Shown in pieces: positions 54,716 through 63,972 of a DNA stretch of 64,000 bases (position 1 is the stretch's first letter; the number at the start of each line of letters is the position of its first letter). This stretch comes from Dysgonomonas sp. HDW5A. GTDB taxonomy: Bacteria; Bacteroidota; Bacteroidia; Bacteroidales; Dysgonomonadaceae. Position numbers and translations under genes: made by a program. The stretch covers positions 1,178,001 to 1,242,000 of the forward strand of contig NZ_CP049857.1 in the NCBI RefSeq assembly GCF_011299555.1, read 5' to 3'. The notes under the pieces are model-generated. The model saw only the letters and a program-made list of their open reading frames with translations. It was not told where the DNA came from and made no database searches.

Positions 54716-57691
54716 TTAAAAGTTTAGATTCAGTGACAGGGTATAAGTTCTGGGACGTTGGTATGTATTATTATCAATACCATTGTATATCTCAGGGTCT
54801 GCTCCCGAATAGTTGGTTATTATAGCTATATTCTGTGCACTGAATGCCATACGCAAAGAGCTTGATGTATTCCATAATTTAGGAAAGGTATACCCCAGTG
54901 TTATATTATCGAACTTAAAGAATGCACCGCTTTCGAGGAAATAATCAGAGAAGTATTGTTCTTTAGCGAAACCTCTTTCCAATGCTACCCGTGATATATT
55001 ACCGGACATTCCTTCGCTATAAACGCTGGCTAAAGATTGCTTGGCTTGTTGATAGTTGAAGACGTAATTACCAAAGCTACCGTGTCCGTTTATCCCGAAA
55101 TCCCATTTCTTATATGTCAAGTGAGTAGATAATCCATAGTAATAAGGTGTTCTTGAACTCCTGCCTGTTACATATTTGTTATCATCACTTTGAATAGTAG
55201 TAATCGAACCGTCTTTTGCTATATATTTCCCTTCCAACGGTTTTCCATTCTCATCGTATGCTTGTTTAAGCAAAAAGAATGTATTTGGAGTTTCACCTAC
55301 TTTATGAATCTGAAGATCGTTTCTGCTTACACTTCCGGTTTTCACATAGCTGGTTTCTGTATCAATCGTATTCAACTTGGTAATCTTAGATTTTCCATAA
55401 GTGAAGTTTCCACTGATAGTCCACTCCCAGTCTTTCGTTTTTACAGGTATAGCACTTACTGCAAATTCGAATCCCTGCCCTTCCATGTCGCCGATATTTG
55501 TTTCGAGCTTGTTTGTAAAATTACTTCCTGCTGGGACATAAATATCGTTCAACAGATTTTTGGTATATCGTTTATAAACATCTATACTACCATAAATTCG
55601 GTTATTAAGAAATCCGTAATCAAGCCCGGCATTATAGGTACTGGTTGTTTCCCATTTTATATTCGGATCATATCCGTTTGGTCGGTACATATACAACCAC
55701 TCATCTCCAAATGGATATCTGGCTGCATCAGATGATATCGTATAGAGTGGTAAATAAGGATGGTATCCACCGATATCCTGCTGCCCCGTTTGCCCGTAAC
55801 TTAAACGAACTTTCAGATCGGATAAAGGTTTGATATCACGAATGAATTTTTCCTCAGTCAAACGATAACCCAGTGCCACAGATGGAAAATATCCCCAACG
55901 ATTATCAGGTGAAAAGCGAGAAGATGCATCGGCACGCAATGTAGCTGTCACCAATAGCTTTTGATCGAACGAATAGTTGAAACGACCAAAGAAAGAAAGG
56001 AGATATAAAAGGTCTTCATCAGGTATCGAAGTGTCAACTACATCTTTTACGAGGTTTCTGGGGTTGGTACTGTACCAAAAACGTTGCCATTCATACCCCG
56101 CCATTGCGTTAATATTGTGCTTAGATCCTAAATCTTTGATATAGTTGGCATAGGTAGAAATTATATAGTTCGTGTTTTTATTGTCCTCCGAATGGAATTG
56201 CCCTCTACCATCACTTCTGTTCGAAACATACATTAAAGGAGCTAAATCGGGAGTTGTTTCTTCTTGCTTATTACGACGTATATCATAACCTAGATTCATA
56301 TTCAAATGAAGGTCTTCAAAGCCGTGAATTTTATAATCAACCGCTAGGTTACCTAATGTACGGTTTATAGTATGCAGCTTTTTAGTAAGTTCTAGTTCGG
56401 CCACAGGGTTAGTGGCAGCCAAGCTTCTAGGCTTTCCGGAATCATCCATCCAAACATAATACCCAAGTCCTACATCACCGGGATAGCTTTGATGGACAGG
56501 GCGGGTTGGATCGAAAGAAATAGCACTGCCAATAGCACCAGTCGATACCGGGTGGCTTCGCTCGATACTTCCCTTTACATTAATATCAACAGAAAGGTGT
56601 TTATCAAAGAATTTAGGAGATAAACCAAACCCTCCGTTAAAACGTTTGTAATTATTAGACTTTAGGACACCGTCTTGACTTAAGTATCCTACTGATACCC
56701 TGTACGGTATTTGTTTTGCAGTACCTGTTACCGAAAGGTTATGCTCATTACCAAAGGCTGTTCTGTAGATTTCTTTTTGCCAATCGGTCGAAGCTGCTCC
56801 GAGCTTAAAGCTGGTTTCGGGTACATTAATAGTTCCGTTTGTATATATTTCACGGTATTCATCAGCCGATAAAACATCATAATAGTCCGGTATTTTGCTT
56901 ACCGTAAAATTGGCGCTGTAATTTACCTGCGGTTTGGAGCTTCCTCCCAGACTTCCTTTTTTAGTCGTAATAATGATTACTCCATTAGAGGCACGCGACC
57001 CATAGATGGCAGTAGCAGAGGCATCCTTAAGTACAGTAAATGTTTCTATATCATTCGGGTTAATAAAACTGATCGACGTATTATTTACAGGTACACCATC
57101 GATCACAATTAAAGGGTCGTTATCTGCCGACAAGGATGCTCCCATACGAATGCGTATGGTTCCACCACTACCGGGAGCGCCATCACCGGGTACTATATTT
57201 ACACCTGCCACACGTCCTATCAAGGCATCTTGAGCTGTAATTTGAAGTCCTTTATTCAGTTCGTCAGGCTTTACTGATGTTAATGCTCCGGTAGCATCAC
57301 CTTTTCTCACTTGCCCGTAACCGATAACTACTACTTCACTCAATAATTCGGAGTCTTCATCTAAATTTATAGACAAGTTAGTTTTATTAGCAACAGGTAC
57401 TTCTTTTGTTTTATATCCTAGGAATGAAACAACTAACGTAGCATTAGCTGATGCAGACAATTGGAATTTTCCATCGTAATCGGTGACCGTTCCTGTAGAA
57501 CCCGACTTAACTTTTACACTTGCTCCAATAACTGTTTCTCCGGATTTGCTATCTGTTACAACTCCTGAAACTTGGATTGTTCCTGAATTTTGGGCTGACA
57601 GACTCGTGAACGAAAATAGACCTACTAATAATAGTAAGAGTATCTCCCTGGCTCCTTTTCTGTTTTTTAAAATTAACTTTTCTTTCATCAT
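54716..57691 (-). CDS. SusC/RagA-family TonB-dependent transporter
   Basis: The 991-residue protein has a signal peptide ending LSAQN, a CarboxypepD_reg-like domain (about 38-115, SGVVTDSKSGETVIGASVKV) with the TonB-box-like region after it (ELLSEVVVIGYGQVRKGDAT), a plug (about 130-245, RVAGVNIVPGDGAPGSGGTIR and SRASNGVIIITTKKG) and a 22-strand barrel ending YTLSLNLNF. It imports the SusD-bound ligand using TonB energy. It is directly upstream of susD, and a regulator gene lies behind it. Confidence 0.95.
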   Translation of the reverse strand: MMKEKLILKNRKGAREILLLLLVGLFSFTSLSAQNSGTIQVSGVVTDSKSGETVIGASVKVKSGSTGTVTDYDGKFQLSASANATLVVSFLGYKTKEVPVANKTNLSINLDEDSELLSEVVVIGYGQVRKGDATGALTSVKPDELNKGLQITAQDALIGRVAGVNIVPGDGAPGSGGTIRIRMGASLSADNDPLIVIDGVPVNNTSISFINPNDIETFTVLKDASATAIYGSRASNGVIIITTKKGSLGGSSKPQVNYSANFTVSKIPDYYDVLSADEYREIYTNGTINVPETSFKLGAASTDWQKEIYRTAFGNEHNLSVTGTAKQIPYRVSVGYLSQDGVLKSNNYKRFNGGFGLSPKFFDKHLSVDINVKGSIERSHPVSTGAIGSAISFDPTRPVHQSYPGDVGLGYYVWMDDSGKPRSLAATNPVAELELTKKLHTINRTLGNLAVDYKIHGFEDLHLNMNLGYDIRRNKQEETTPDLAPLMYVSNRSDGRGQFHSEDNKNTNYIISTYANYIKDLGSKHNINAMAGYEWQRFWYSTNPRNLVKDVVDTSIPDEDLLYLLSFFGRFNYSFDQKLLVTATLRADASSRFSPDNRWGYFPSVALGYRLTEEKFIRDIKPLSDLKVRLSYGQTGQQDIGGYHPYLPLYTISSDAARYPFGDEWLYMYRPNGYDPNIKWETTSTYNAGLDYGFLNNRIYGSIDVYKRYTKNLLNDIYVPAGSNFTNKLETNIGDMEGQGFEFAVSAIPVKTKDWEWTISGNFTYGKSKITKLNTIDTETSYVKTGSVSRNDLQIHKVGETPNTFFLLKQAYDENGKPLEGKYIAKDGSITTIQSDDNKYVTGRSSRTPYYYGLSTHLTYKKWDFGINGHGSFGNYVFNYQQAKQSLASVYSEGMSGNISRVALERGFAKEQYFSDYFLESGAFFKFDNITLGYTFPKLWNTSSSLRMAFSAQNIAIITNYSGADPEIYNGIDNNTYQRPRTYTLSLNLNF

Positions 57692-57978
57692 GGTTAGATT
57701 GATAGATTTCTGGTTATTTGTTTTCCTTAATAATCTCCCTCCTATTATTGAACTGAAAATTTCTTCTTTTCAGAAAGAATCTTGTTTTTAAGGTTGGTGG
57801 GTTAACAAATACAAATCTATTACTGATCTAGTTGCATTGTATCGCATAGTAGATAGTATAAGTAGATAAAAAACAAATACACACAGACTCAATCGACTAT
57901 AAAATAAGCGATTGAGACATTGTTAAAATTCAAACAGAGTAGATTAAGTTTGAGGTATAAGTATACTATTATTTGTCA
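57692..57978 (-). promoter_or_regulatory. susC upstream region
   Basis: Contains a minus-strand -7 candidate TAGATTTG (57812-57819), without a -33 match, predicting a leader of about 115 nt. An 8-bp inverted repeat CTCAATCG/CGATTGAG (57888-57895 with 57909-57916, 13-nt gap) lies some 70 nt further up and could be a regulator site. Confidence 0.45.
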
Positions 57979-59598
57979 TTATTTACCTATTTGCTGAATA
58001 GCAACAGCAAATTCGTCTTTAGAAACGATTAATTTATTATGCACTTTGAGTCGATAATTATATACAGTCTGAGGAGAATAATGCAAGAAACTCGCAATCT
58101 TACTGCTATCGGTTATACCGAGACGTACTAATGCAAAGACGCGAAGTTCGGGCGTAAGAATATCGCCGGTCTTAGGGACAATTTTTTCATTTTCAATCAG
58201 AAGGGCATTGAATTCTTCTACAAAATTGGGGTATATGTTTAAGAATATTGCATCGAAATTACGAAAGAATTCTTTTAACTCGTCAGAAACCAGAGAGGTT
58301 GAACTGGTTATTTTAGCTGCCTCTGCTATTTGCCCCGATTTTAACTTCCGGTTTATATCTATTCTGTAGGCCTCCATTTTGTCGATATAAGTTGAACAGA
58401 GATTGAAAACAGAGCCGATATATTCTTCTTTTACCAAATTAGATTCGGAGAGCTTTTTATTTAAATCGTTCAGATCTCCATTCATCCGCTTTACATCCTC
58501 ATACATTGTGTTGATTGCTTTTCGAGCCAGTGACAGCTTTTTCAGTTGTTTATATATGCATATTACACTGATTACTAAAACAACAGCAAGAATTGATATC
58601 AGGAATAAATACTTCTCCAGTTTTTCTTTCTCCTGCTTCACTTTCTGGTCGTAAGCTGCAACAATAATAGGTAAGGTTTGCGAAATCTCAAGTGTTCGGA
58701 AACGGGCTCTACAGAAAATAGCATCTTCCATCGAACATTTAATATAGGTATATGCTCTATCAAGATCACCTTCCTTGTACAATAATATGGCTAGTTTGCG
58801 TAAAGCGATATAGCCTTTCACCGCTTTTTGCTGATCTGCAATTGCTGATATTATCAGGTACTTTTTCTCTTGTTCATGATCTCCCATTTTCCGGTATACC
58901 TCCGATAATCCGTATGCTATAGTTCCAACCAGCGACTGATCATTGCCATATTTGGCATAACATTCAAGCATAAGAGCAAGCGCCTCTTCGTTTTTTCCTT
59001 TTTCGACAAGCTTTCCGTTCATTACAAGTTGATATCCCAGCGAGGCCGGGTCATTAACCGATAATAAGGAGTCTTTATATTGGCTTAGCCTACTTTCGTA
59101 TTGCTTCTGCTCTTTCTGAGCAAAAGAGTTTTCAGACATTAGCGTATATATGGAATGATAGAGATGAAAATAATATGCTTTTTGCTTTTCGTCCAGCTTA
59201 TGACCATCTACCTGATCTATAATATCCAAAGATTCTTTGTACATACCCATTACACCGAGAATCTCCGCTATATTCATATTGGCCGTATTGATATAGTCTT
59301 CGCGGTGGAGCTTCTCCGCAATATCAAGCCTTTCATTAGCTATCCATAGTGCTGAGTCCATATTATAATTGCGATACTCGCGAAGTAGTTTATGATAAAA
59401 ATTAAAACGTTGATCAAGGTCTGCTATTTTATTCAACTCCAGCTTTAAACTATCTATCCGAAACTCTCTTTTTTGTTCATAAAACGGACGTTGCTTTATC
59501 GTAACATCCAATACTTTCAACAATGAGTCTATTTCGTTTACGGCAAATACCGATATATTCAAAAAGAGAAAAAATAAAAGCAGGATATTCTTTTTCAT
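57979..59598 (-). CDS. SusR-like membrane transcriptional regulator (DUF6377 type)
   Basis: The 539-residue protein has a signal peptide, a periplasmic TPR-like helical domain (about 20-320), one membrane helix (about 329-347, YLFLISILAVVLVISVICIY), a coiled coil and a C-terminal cytoplasmic domain with a LuxR-like HTH (LGITDSSKIASFLHYSPQTV, then YNYRLKVHNKL). This is the layout of SusR and relatives, which sense a ligand in the periplasm and activate the adjacent SusCD operon. It lies immediately upstream of susC on the same strand. Confidence 0.88.
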   Translation of the reverse strand: MKKNILLLFFLFLNISVFAVNEIDSLLKVLDVTIKQRPFYEQKREFRIDSLKLELNKIADLDQRFNFYHKLLREYRNYNMDSALWIANERLDIAEKLHREDYINTANMNIAEILGVMGMYKESLDIIDQVDGHKLDEKQKAYYFHLYHSIYTLMSENSFAQKEQKQYESRLSQYKDSLLSVNDPASLGYQLVMNGKLVEKGKNEEALALMLECYAKYGNDQSLVGTIAYGLSEVYRKMGDHEQEKKYLIISAIADQQKAVKGYIALRKLAILLYKEGDLDRAYTYIKCSMEDAIFCRARFRTLEISQTLPIIVAAYDQKVKQEKEKLEKYLFLISILAVVLVISVICIYKQLKKLSLARKAINTMYEDVKRMNGDLNDLNKKLSESNLVKEEYIGSVFNLCSTYIDKMEAYRIDINRKLKSGQIAEAAKITSSTSLVSDELKEFFRNFDAIFLNIYPNFVEEFNALLIENEKIVPKTGDILTPELRVFALVRLGITDSSKIASFLHYSPQTVYNYRLKVHNKLIVSKDEFAVAIQQIGK

Positions 59599-59641
59599 CT
59601 ATAGTAGTTTAAAGTGTTTGACCTATTTATAGCCTGTTCAA

Positions 59642-60163
59642 TTATAATAACTTTTCATATAACTTAAACCATTTCAGATGGTCATAATTCAGTCCCAGAT
59701 CAACAGTCCCGATATATTTATATCCTAGTTTCTCATACAAAGCTATAGCGGGTATATTATGTACGGAAACATCGAGTCGTATTGACTTTATTTTCTGTTC
59801 AACAGCATATTCCTGAGCAAACTGCATTAATTCACAGGCAACTTGTCTCTGCATAAACTTCGGATTAACAACCAGTGTATGTATTACAATAATATCTTTA
59901 TAATCGTCCTTTATCCCCCAAACAACTTCATCATATGCCCTTTCGGGCTCATGATTTAAGATAACGCTTCCGGCAATAACCCCATCCACTCTCAGCACAA
60001 ATAGATTCTCAGCCTTAATTCCCGCAACAGCAGTTTCTCTGACCGGATAGATACCCTTAATCCAACCCGGATAATTGATGCCTGCTTCCAAATAATCATT
60101 CAGATCATCATAGAGAACTTCCAGCTCATCAATATCATATATAGTTCCTTTTTCAATAAACAT
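59642..60163 (-). CDS. GNAT-family N-acetyltransferase
   Basis: I start at the Met at 60163 (173 residues). The Met 27 nt upstream would lie on a -7 promoter box (60190-60197). The fold is visible: IHTLVVNPKFMQRQVACELM with the acetyl-CoA loop (here QRQVA instead of the usual Q/RxxGxG/A) and LDVSVHNIPAIALYEKLGYK at the C-terminus. It is cytoplasmic; acceptor unknown. Divergent from the TonB-receptor operon. Confidence 0.85.
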   Translation of the reverse strand: MFIEKGTIYDIDELEVLYDDLNDYLEAGINYPGWIKGIYPVRETAVAGIKAENLFVLRVDGVIAGSVILNHEPERAYDEVVWGIKDDYKDIIVIHTLVVNPKFMQRQVACELMQFAQEYAVEQKIKSIRLDVSVHNIPAIALYEKLGYKYIGTVDLGLNYDHLKWFKLYEKLL

Positions 60164-60189
60164 AAGGCTAATTTCAATAAAGAAAAACA

Positions 60190-60197
60190 AATATACT
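60190..60197 (-). promoter_or_regulatory. -7 box of the GNAT gene
   Basis: Minus-strand TATATTTG, perfect match. The predicted start near 60183 supports translation from 60163. Confidence 0.5.
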
Positions 60198-60220
60198 CTA
60201 TGTATACAAGAAACTTCGTT

Positions 60221-60287
60221 CTGTCTACAAAAAATAGCCCTCTGTATATTCTAAAAATATTGCTCTTAATCAAATACTACTTTCGTA
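60221..60287 (+). promoter_or_regulatory. TTCTGTCTC-box promoter, site 4 (HU-like/TonB receptor/kinase operon)
   Basis: Box TTCTGTCTAC at 60221, second box CTCTGTATAT at 60242 (21 nt later) and -7 variant TACTTTCG at 60280, 38 nt from the second box. The 21/38 layout equals that of site 2. The start near 60294 makes the longer upstream reading frame from 60200 unlikely and supports ATG 60314. Confidence 0.7.
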
Positions 60288-60313
60288 TCATAATCATAAA
60301 AAATAAAAATAAA

Positions 60314-60496
60314 ATGAATAAGACAGAAGTAACTCTAAGGGTTTCAGAGAAATCAGGAATTAAACAAGATGATGCCAGAAAAGTACTGGATGCTTTCGAA
60401 GAAGTCTTAAGCGACAGATTATTCTACTGTATAAGCAAAGCATTCTATAAAACATATAGTATGACAAATTGCACCAAAAACAAAAATAGCAAATAA
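60314..60496 (+). CDS. truncated HU-like protein
   Basis: The 60-residue protein begins MNKTEVTLRVSEKSGIKQDD and ARKVLDAFEEVLSDRL, closely resembling the first two helices of HU/IHF-family DNA-binding proteins (residues 1-35). The remaining 25 residues (FYCISKAFYKTYSM and on) do not resemble HU; the beta-arm that grips DNA is missing. It could be a decayed HU gene or a short protein that keeps only the dimerisation helices. First gene after promoter site 4, 22 nt before the TonB receptor. Confidence 0.6.
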   Translation: MNKTEVTLRVSEKSGIKQDDARKVLDAFEEVLSDRLFYCISKAFYKTYSMTNCTKNKNSK

Positions 60497-60518
60497 AAAC
60501 CTTAAAATTATAAATAGT

Positions 60519-62861
60519 ATGTATTGCAAAACAACACTAATCGTTATATGGTTACTATTAACCCCAATAGGCATATCAGCACAAAAAGCGACAAATCAAT
60601 TGACGCAAACCATCCGGGGAATAGTTATCGACAGAAACTCATCTGCTCCTTTATCTTATGTTTCTATCGGGCTTCTTGATATGCCTGAGATTGGAGCGAC
60701 TACCGATGACAACGGGATATTTGTGCTGAAAAATGTGCCTCTAGGCAGACATAATCTTCAGGCAACATCAGTGGGATACGAAGCCAATATTTTTAAAGAA
60801 ATACTGGTAACTTCAGCTAAAGAAGTGTATTTAGAAATACCATTGATTGAAAATACAAATGAACTAGGAGAGGTCGTAGTTATTGCACAAACAAATAAAA
60901 ATGTACCGCTTAACAATATGGCAACAACCGGTGCCCGTATGCTTAGTGTAGAGGAAGCCAGCCGATTTGCAGGGGGGATGGATGATCCGGCTCGTTTAGT
61001 AAGTTCTTTTGCCGGAGTGGTTTCAAGTGTTTCTAACAATGGTATATCAATACATGGTAATGCTCCACATTTATTGCAATGGAAGCTCGAAGATGTAGAA
61101 ATTCCTAATCCTAATCACTTTGCTGATATCTCGACATTGGGCGGGGGAATATTATCTTCATTAAGCAGTAATGTATTGGGAAACTCTGATTTCTTCACAG
61201 GGGCTTTTCCCGCCGAATATGGTAATGCGGTATCGGGTGTATTCGACATGAAACTACGAAACGGTAATAACCAAAAAAGAGAAAATACTTTTCAGGTTGG
61301 AATATTAGGTATAGATGCAGCTTCGGAAGGTCCTATAAGCAAAAAACATAATTCGTCTTATATATTCAACTACCGTTATTCGACAACCAGCTTATTAAAT
61401 TTGGGTGGTAATTTAGATTATCAGGACTTGAATTTCAAAGTGAATTTTCCAACAAAAAAAGCAGGTACATTTGCTGTTTGGGGAACAGGTCTGATAGACA
61501 AGTTCTCAACTGATTTCGAGAAAAACCCCGATAAATGGGAGTTTATTGATGATAATAAAGATTCGAGAGCTAAACAATATATGCTGGCTGCCGGTGTAAC
61601 CCACCGTTATCTATTCAGCAACAATGCTTTGCTAAAGACGACATTGGCAACAACCTATTCGAGTAACGATGCTGATGAAGATGTGTATGATACTAAAGGG
61701 AATTCGACTCCGTTTTTAAATTTGAAAAATCAATATACCAACCTTATTTTTTCAACTTCTTTCAATCGTAAATTCAGTTCTAAACATACCAGTAAAACAG
61801 GTTTTACATTCACCAGAATGCATTATAATATGGATCTTGCTATGGCTCCATATGTAGGAAAACCGCTCGAAACAATTTCTCAGGGTGATGGTAATACCAA
61901 TCTGATATCGGGATATACAAGTTCTTCAATAAGCGTTAGTGATAAGGTTACTTTAAATCTGGGTGTAAACGGTCAACTGCTTACTTTGAATAATCACTTT
62001 ACGATAGAACCTCGCGTAGGAGTAAAATGGCAAAGCAGTAGTAAAACCTCATTTGCATTAGCATATGGTCTTCATAGCCGGATGGAAAAGATGGACGTAT
62101 TTTATGTAAAAACTGCCGGATCGAATAATAAACCGGTAAATAAGGATCTTGATTTTACAAAAGCTCATCACATTATGCTTACCTACAATTATGCCATATC
62201 AGACAATGTGAACCTGAGGATTGAACCCTATTTTCAATATCTATACGATGTTCCTGTAATAGCAGACAGCTCTTTCTCGGTACTTAACCGTAACACGTTT
62301 TATGTAGAGGATGCTCTTGTAAATAAAGGAAAAGGACGCAATTATGGTGTTGACATCACTTTGGAGAGGTATCTGGATAAAGGACTGTATTATATGGTTA
62401 CAGGATCGATATTCGACTCTAAATATAAGGGAGGAGATGGAGTTTGGCACAACACTAAATTTAACCGTAACTTTGCGTTTAATGTACTTATAGGTAAGGA
62501 GTGGACTATGGGACGTAATCGGCAAAACACGCTGGGAGCCAATCTAAAATTCACCATACAAGGAGGCGAACGATATTCACCGGTTGATGTTGAAGCAACA
62601 TTAAATCATCCTGATAAAGAAACTCAATACAATGAGAACAAGGCTTATTCTCAACAATTTTCGCCTATGTTCGTAACCAACGCGACTGTTAGCTTTAGAA
62701 TGAATAAGAAAAAGGTATCGCATGAGTTCGCTGTCAAATCTCTCAATACAACAGGATTTAAGGAGTATTACGGACATCAATATAATATAAGATCGGGAGA
62801 GATTGAGCCTTACCGACAAGCAACGTCAATACCTAACATCAGTTATAAGTTGGAATTCTAA
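60519..62861 (+). CDS. TonB-dependent receptor with CarboxypepD_reg-like domain
   Basis: The 780-residue protein has a signal peptide (to about ISAQ), a carboxypeptidase-regulatory-like domain (about 30-115, TIRGIVIDRNSSAPLSYVSI), a plug with ELGEVVVIAQTNKN and NGISIHGNAPHLLQWKLEDV (an unusual plug compared with SusC), and a barrel ending SIPNISYKLEF. It is shorter than SusC and has no SusD partner. Located behind promoter site 4 and followed after 49 nt by a degenerate LytS-like protein, it may be a signal-linked receptor. Ligand unknown. Confidence 0.9.
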   Translation: MYCKTTLIVIWLLLTPIGISAQKATNQLTQTIRGIVIDRNSSAPLSYVSIGLLDMPEIGATTDDNGIFVLKNVPLGRHNLQATSVGYEANIFKEILVTSAKEVYLEIPLIENTNELGEVVVIAQTNKNVPLNNMATTGARMLSVEEASRFAGGMDDPARLVSSFAGVVSSVSNNGISIHGNAPHLLQWKLEDVEIPNPNHFADISTLGGGILSSLSSNVLGNSDFFTGAFPAEYGNAVSGVFDMKLRNGNNQKRENTFQVGILGIDAASEGPISKKHNSSYIFNYRYSTTSLLNLGGNLDYQDLNFKVNFPTKKAGTFAVWGTGLIDKFSTDFEKNPDKWEFIDDNKDSRAKQYMLAAGVTHRYLFSNNALLKTTLATTYSSNDADEDVYDTKGNSTPFLNLKNQYTNLIFSTSFNRKFSSKHTSKTGFTFTRMHYNMDLAMAPYVGKPLETISQGDGNTNLISGYTSSSISVSDKVTLNLGVNGQLLTLNNHFTIEPRVGVKWQSSSKTSFALAYGLHSRMEKMDVFYVKTAGSNNKPVNKDLDFTKAHHIMLTYNYAISDNVNLRIEPYFQYLYDVPVIADSSFSVLNRNTFYVEDALVNKGKGRNYGVDITLERYLDKGLYYMVTGSIFDSKYKGGDGVWHNTKFNRNFAFNVLIGKEWTMGRNRQNTLGANLKFTIQGGERYSPVDVEATLNHPDKETQYNENKAYSQQFSPMFVTNATVSFRMNKKKVSHEFAVKSLNTTGFKEYYGHQYNIRSGEIEPYRQATSIPNISYKLEF

Positions 62862-62910
62862 GTGCGAATAAAAATAAAAGATTAATTTCGAAGATAAAAA
62901 TCAACTCTAT

Positions 62911-63972
62911 ATGCAAGAATCAATAAAAACAACGTTTCTATACCGATTTCTCACCAGTTCTAAATATAGGATAATGAGGCATATATTGTTGATATTCTTC
63001 GTTTTGCTTATTATATCTTTTAATCAGACATATATTACTTATCAGCCAAATCTAGAAATATTAGGCTCTAAAATATATGTATTAGCTCTAATTACTACTG
63101 TTGTATATATCATCATCATCTACTTAAATCTTTATGTACTTGTACCCCGATTGCTTTTACAAAAAAGATATCTTGCATACGGCAGTATATTATCGGGATT
63201 GGTCTTACTACTTGTTATAGCACTCAATGTTCAGGAGTATACAGCATATACAATATTAGGTATACCTCATGTACGTAGTACGTATTTCAATTATGTAACA
63301 TTACTTGATGGTATATCCAACTTCACCATCAACATGTTATGTATTGCAGGAGGTTCGATGATTATTTTATTGAAGTATTGGATGGAGAATGAACAGAAAG
63401 TAAATCAACTCCAAAATGAACAGATACAATCGGAAGTCGAACAATTAAAAGACCAGATAAACCCTCAATTCCTGTTCAACATATTAAACAGGGCAAGTGA
63501 ATTAGCCAAAACAGATCAGCGGTTAGCATCGAATATGCTTTTACAACTAAGCCACTTATTAAGGTATCAACTGTACGATTGTAGCAGGGATAAAGTTTTA
63601 CTCAATTCCGAAATCAATTTCCTGACCAATTTCCTGGCTTTAGAGAAGTTGTATTTCGACAGACTAGATTATTCTATATCTACCGAAGGTGATGTACATC
63701 GAATATTTGTTTCACCTCTGCTGTTTACTCCTTTTGTACAGAATGCAATAAATGAATTACAAATACAGGATAAAGAGCCTTTTATAAACCTACACTTTAA
63801 AGCGGATGGCGATACTGTTATTTTCACATGTAACCTCAACAATAGGGAAATCGGGATAGAAGATTCTGAACTTTCGGGTATTAAGCAACGGCTCAACCTA
63901 CTGTACAAAAGCAATTATAAGCTTTCAATTTCGAATGGAACTATAATATTAGAATTAAATACTCAGAAATAA
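62911..63972 (+). CDS. LytS/YehU-like membrane protein, degenerate histidine kinase
   Basis: The 353-residue paralogue of the protein at 38851-39894 (shared RYQLYDC and SEINF segments). Four membrane helices are followed by a kinase-like region in which QINPHFLFN is QINPQFLFN, placing Gln186 at the phospho-acceptor His. FVQNA replaces VENA, and the G-box is lost (ELSGIKQRLNLLY). It overlaps the next ORF by one base (TAATG). I infer a pseudokinase paired with the gene that starts at the window edge. Confidence 0.85.
   Translation: MQESIKTTFLYRFLTSSKYRIMRHILLIFFVLLIISFNQTYITYQPNLEILGSKIYVLALITTVVYIIIIYLNLYVLVPRLLLQKRYLAYGSILSGLVLLLVIALNVQEYTAYTILGIPHVRSTYFNYVTLLDGISNFTINMLCIAGGSMIILLKYWMENEQKVNQLQNEQIQSEVEQLKDQINPQFLFNILNRASELAKTDQRLASNMLLQLSHLLRYQLYDCSRDKVLLNSEINFLTNFLALEKLYFDRLDYSISTEGDVHRIFVSPLLFTPFVQNAINELQIQDKEPFINLHFKADGDTVIFTCNLNNREIGIEDSELSGIKQRLNLLYKSNYKLSISNGTIILELNTQK

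Noticed and set aside
60200-60313. Longer N-terminus for the HU-like gene from ATG 60200
   Set aside because: It would place both regulatory boxes and the -7 element inside the coding region; the HU similarity starts at the Met at 60314.
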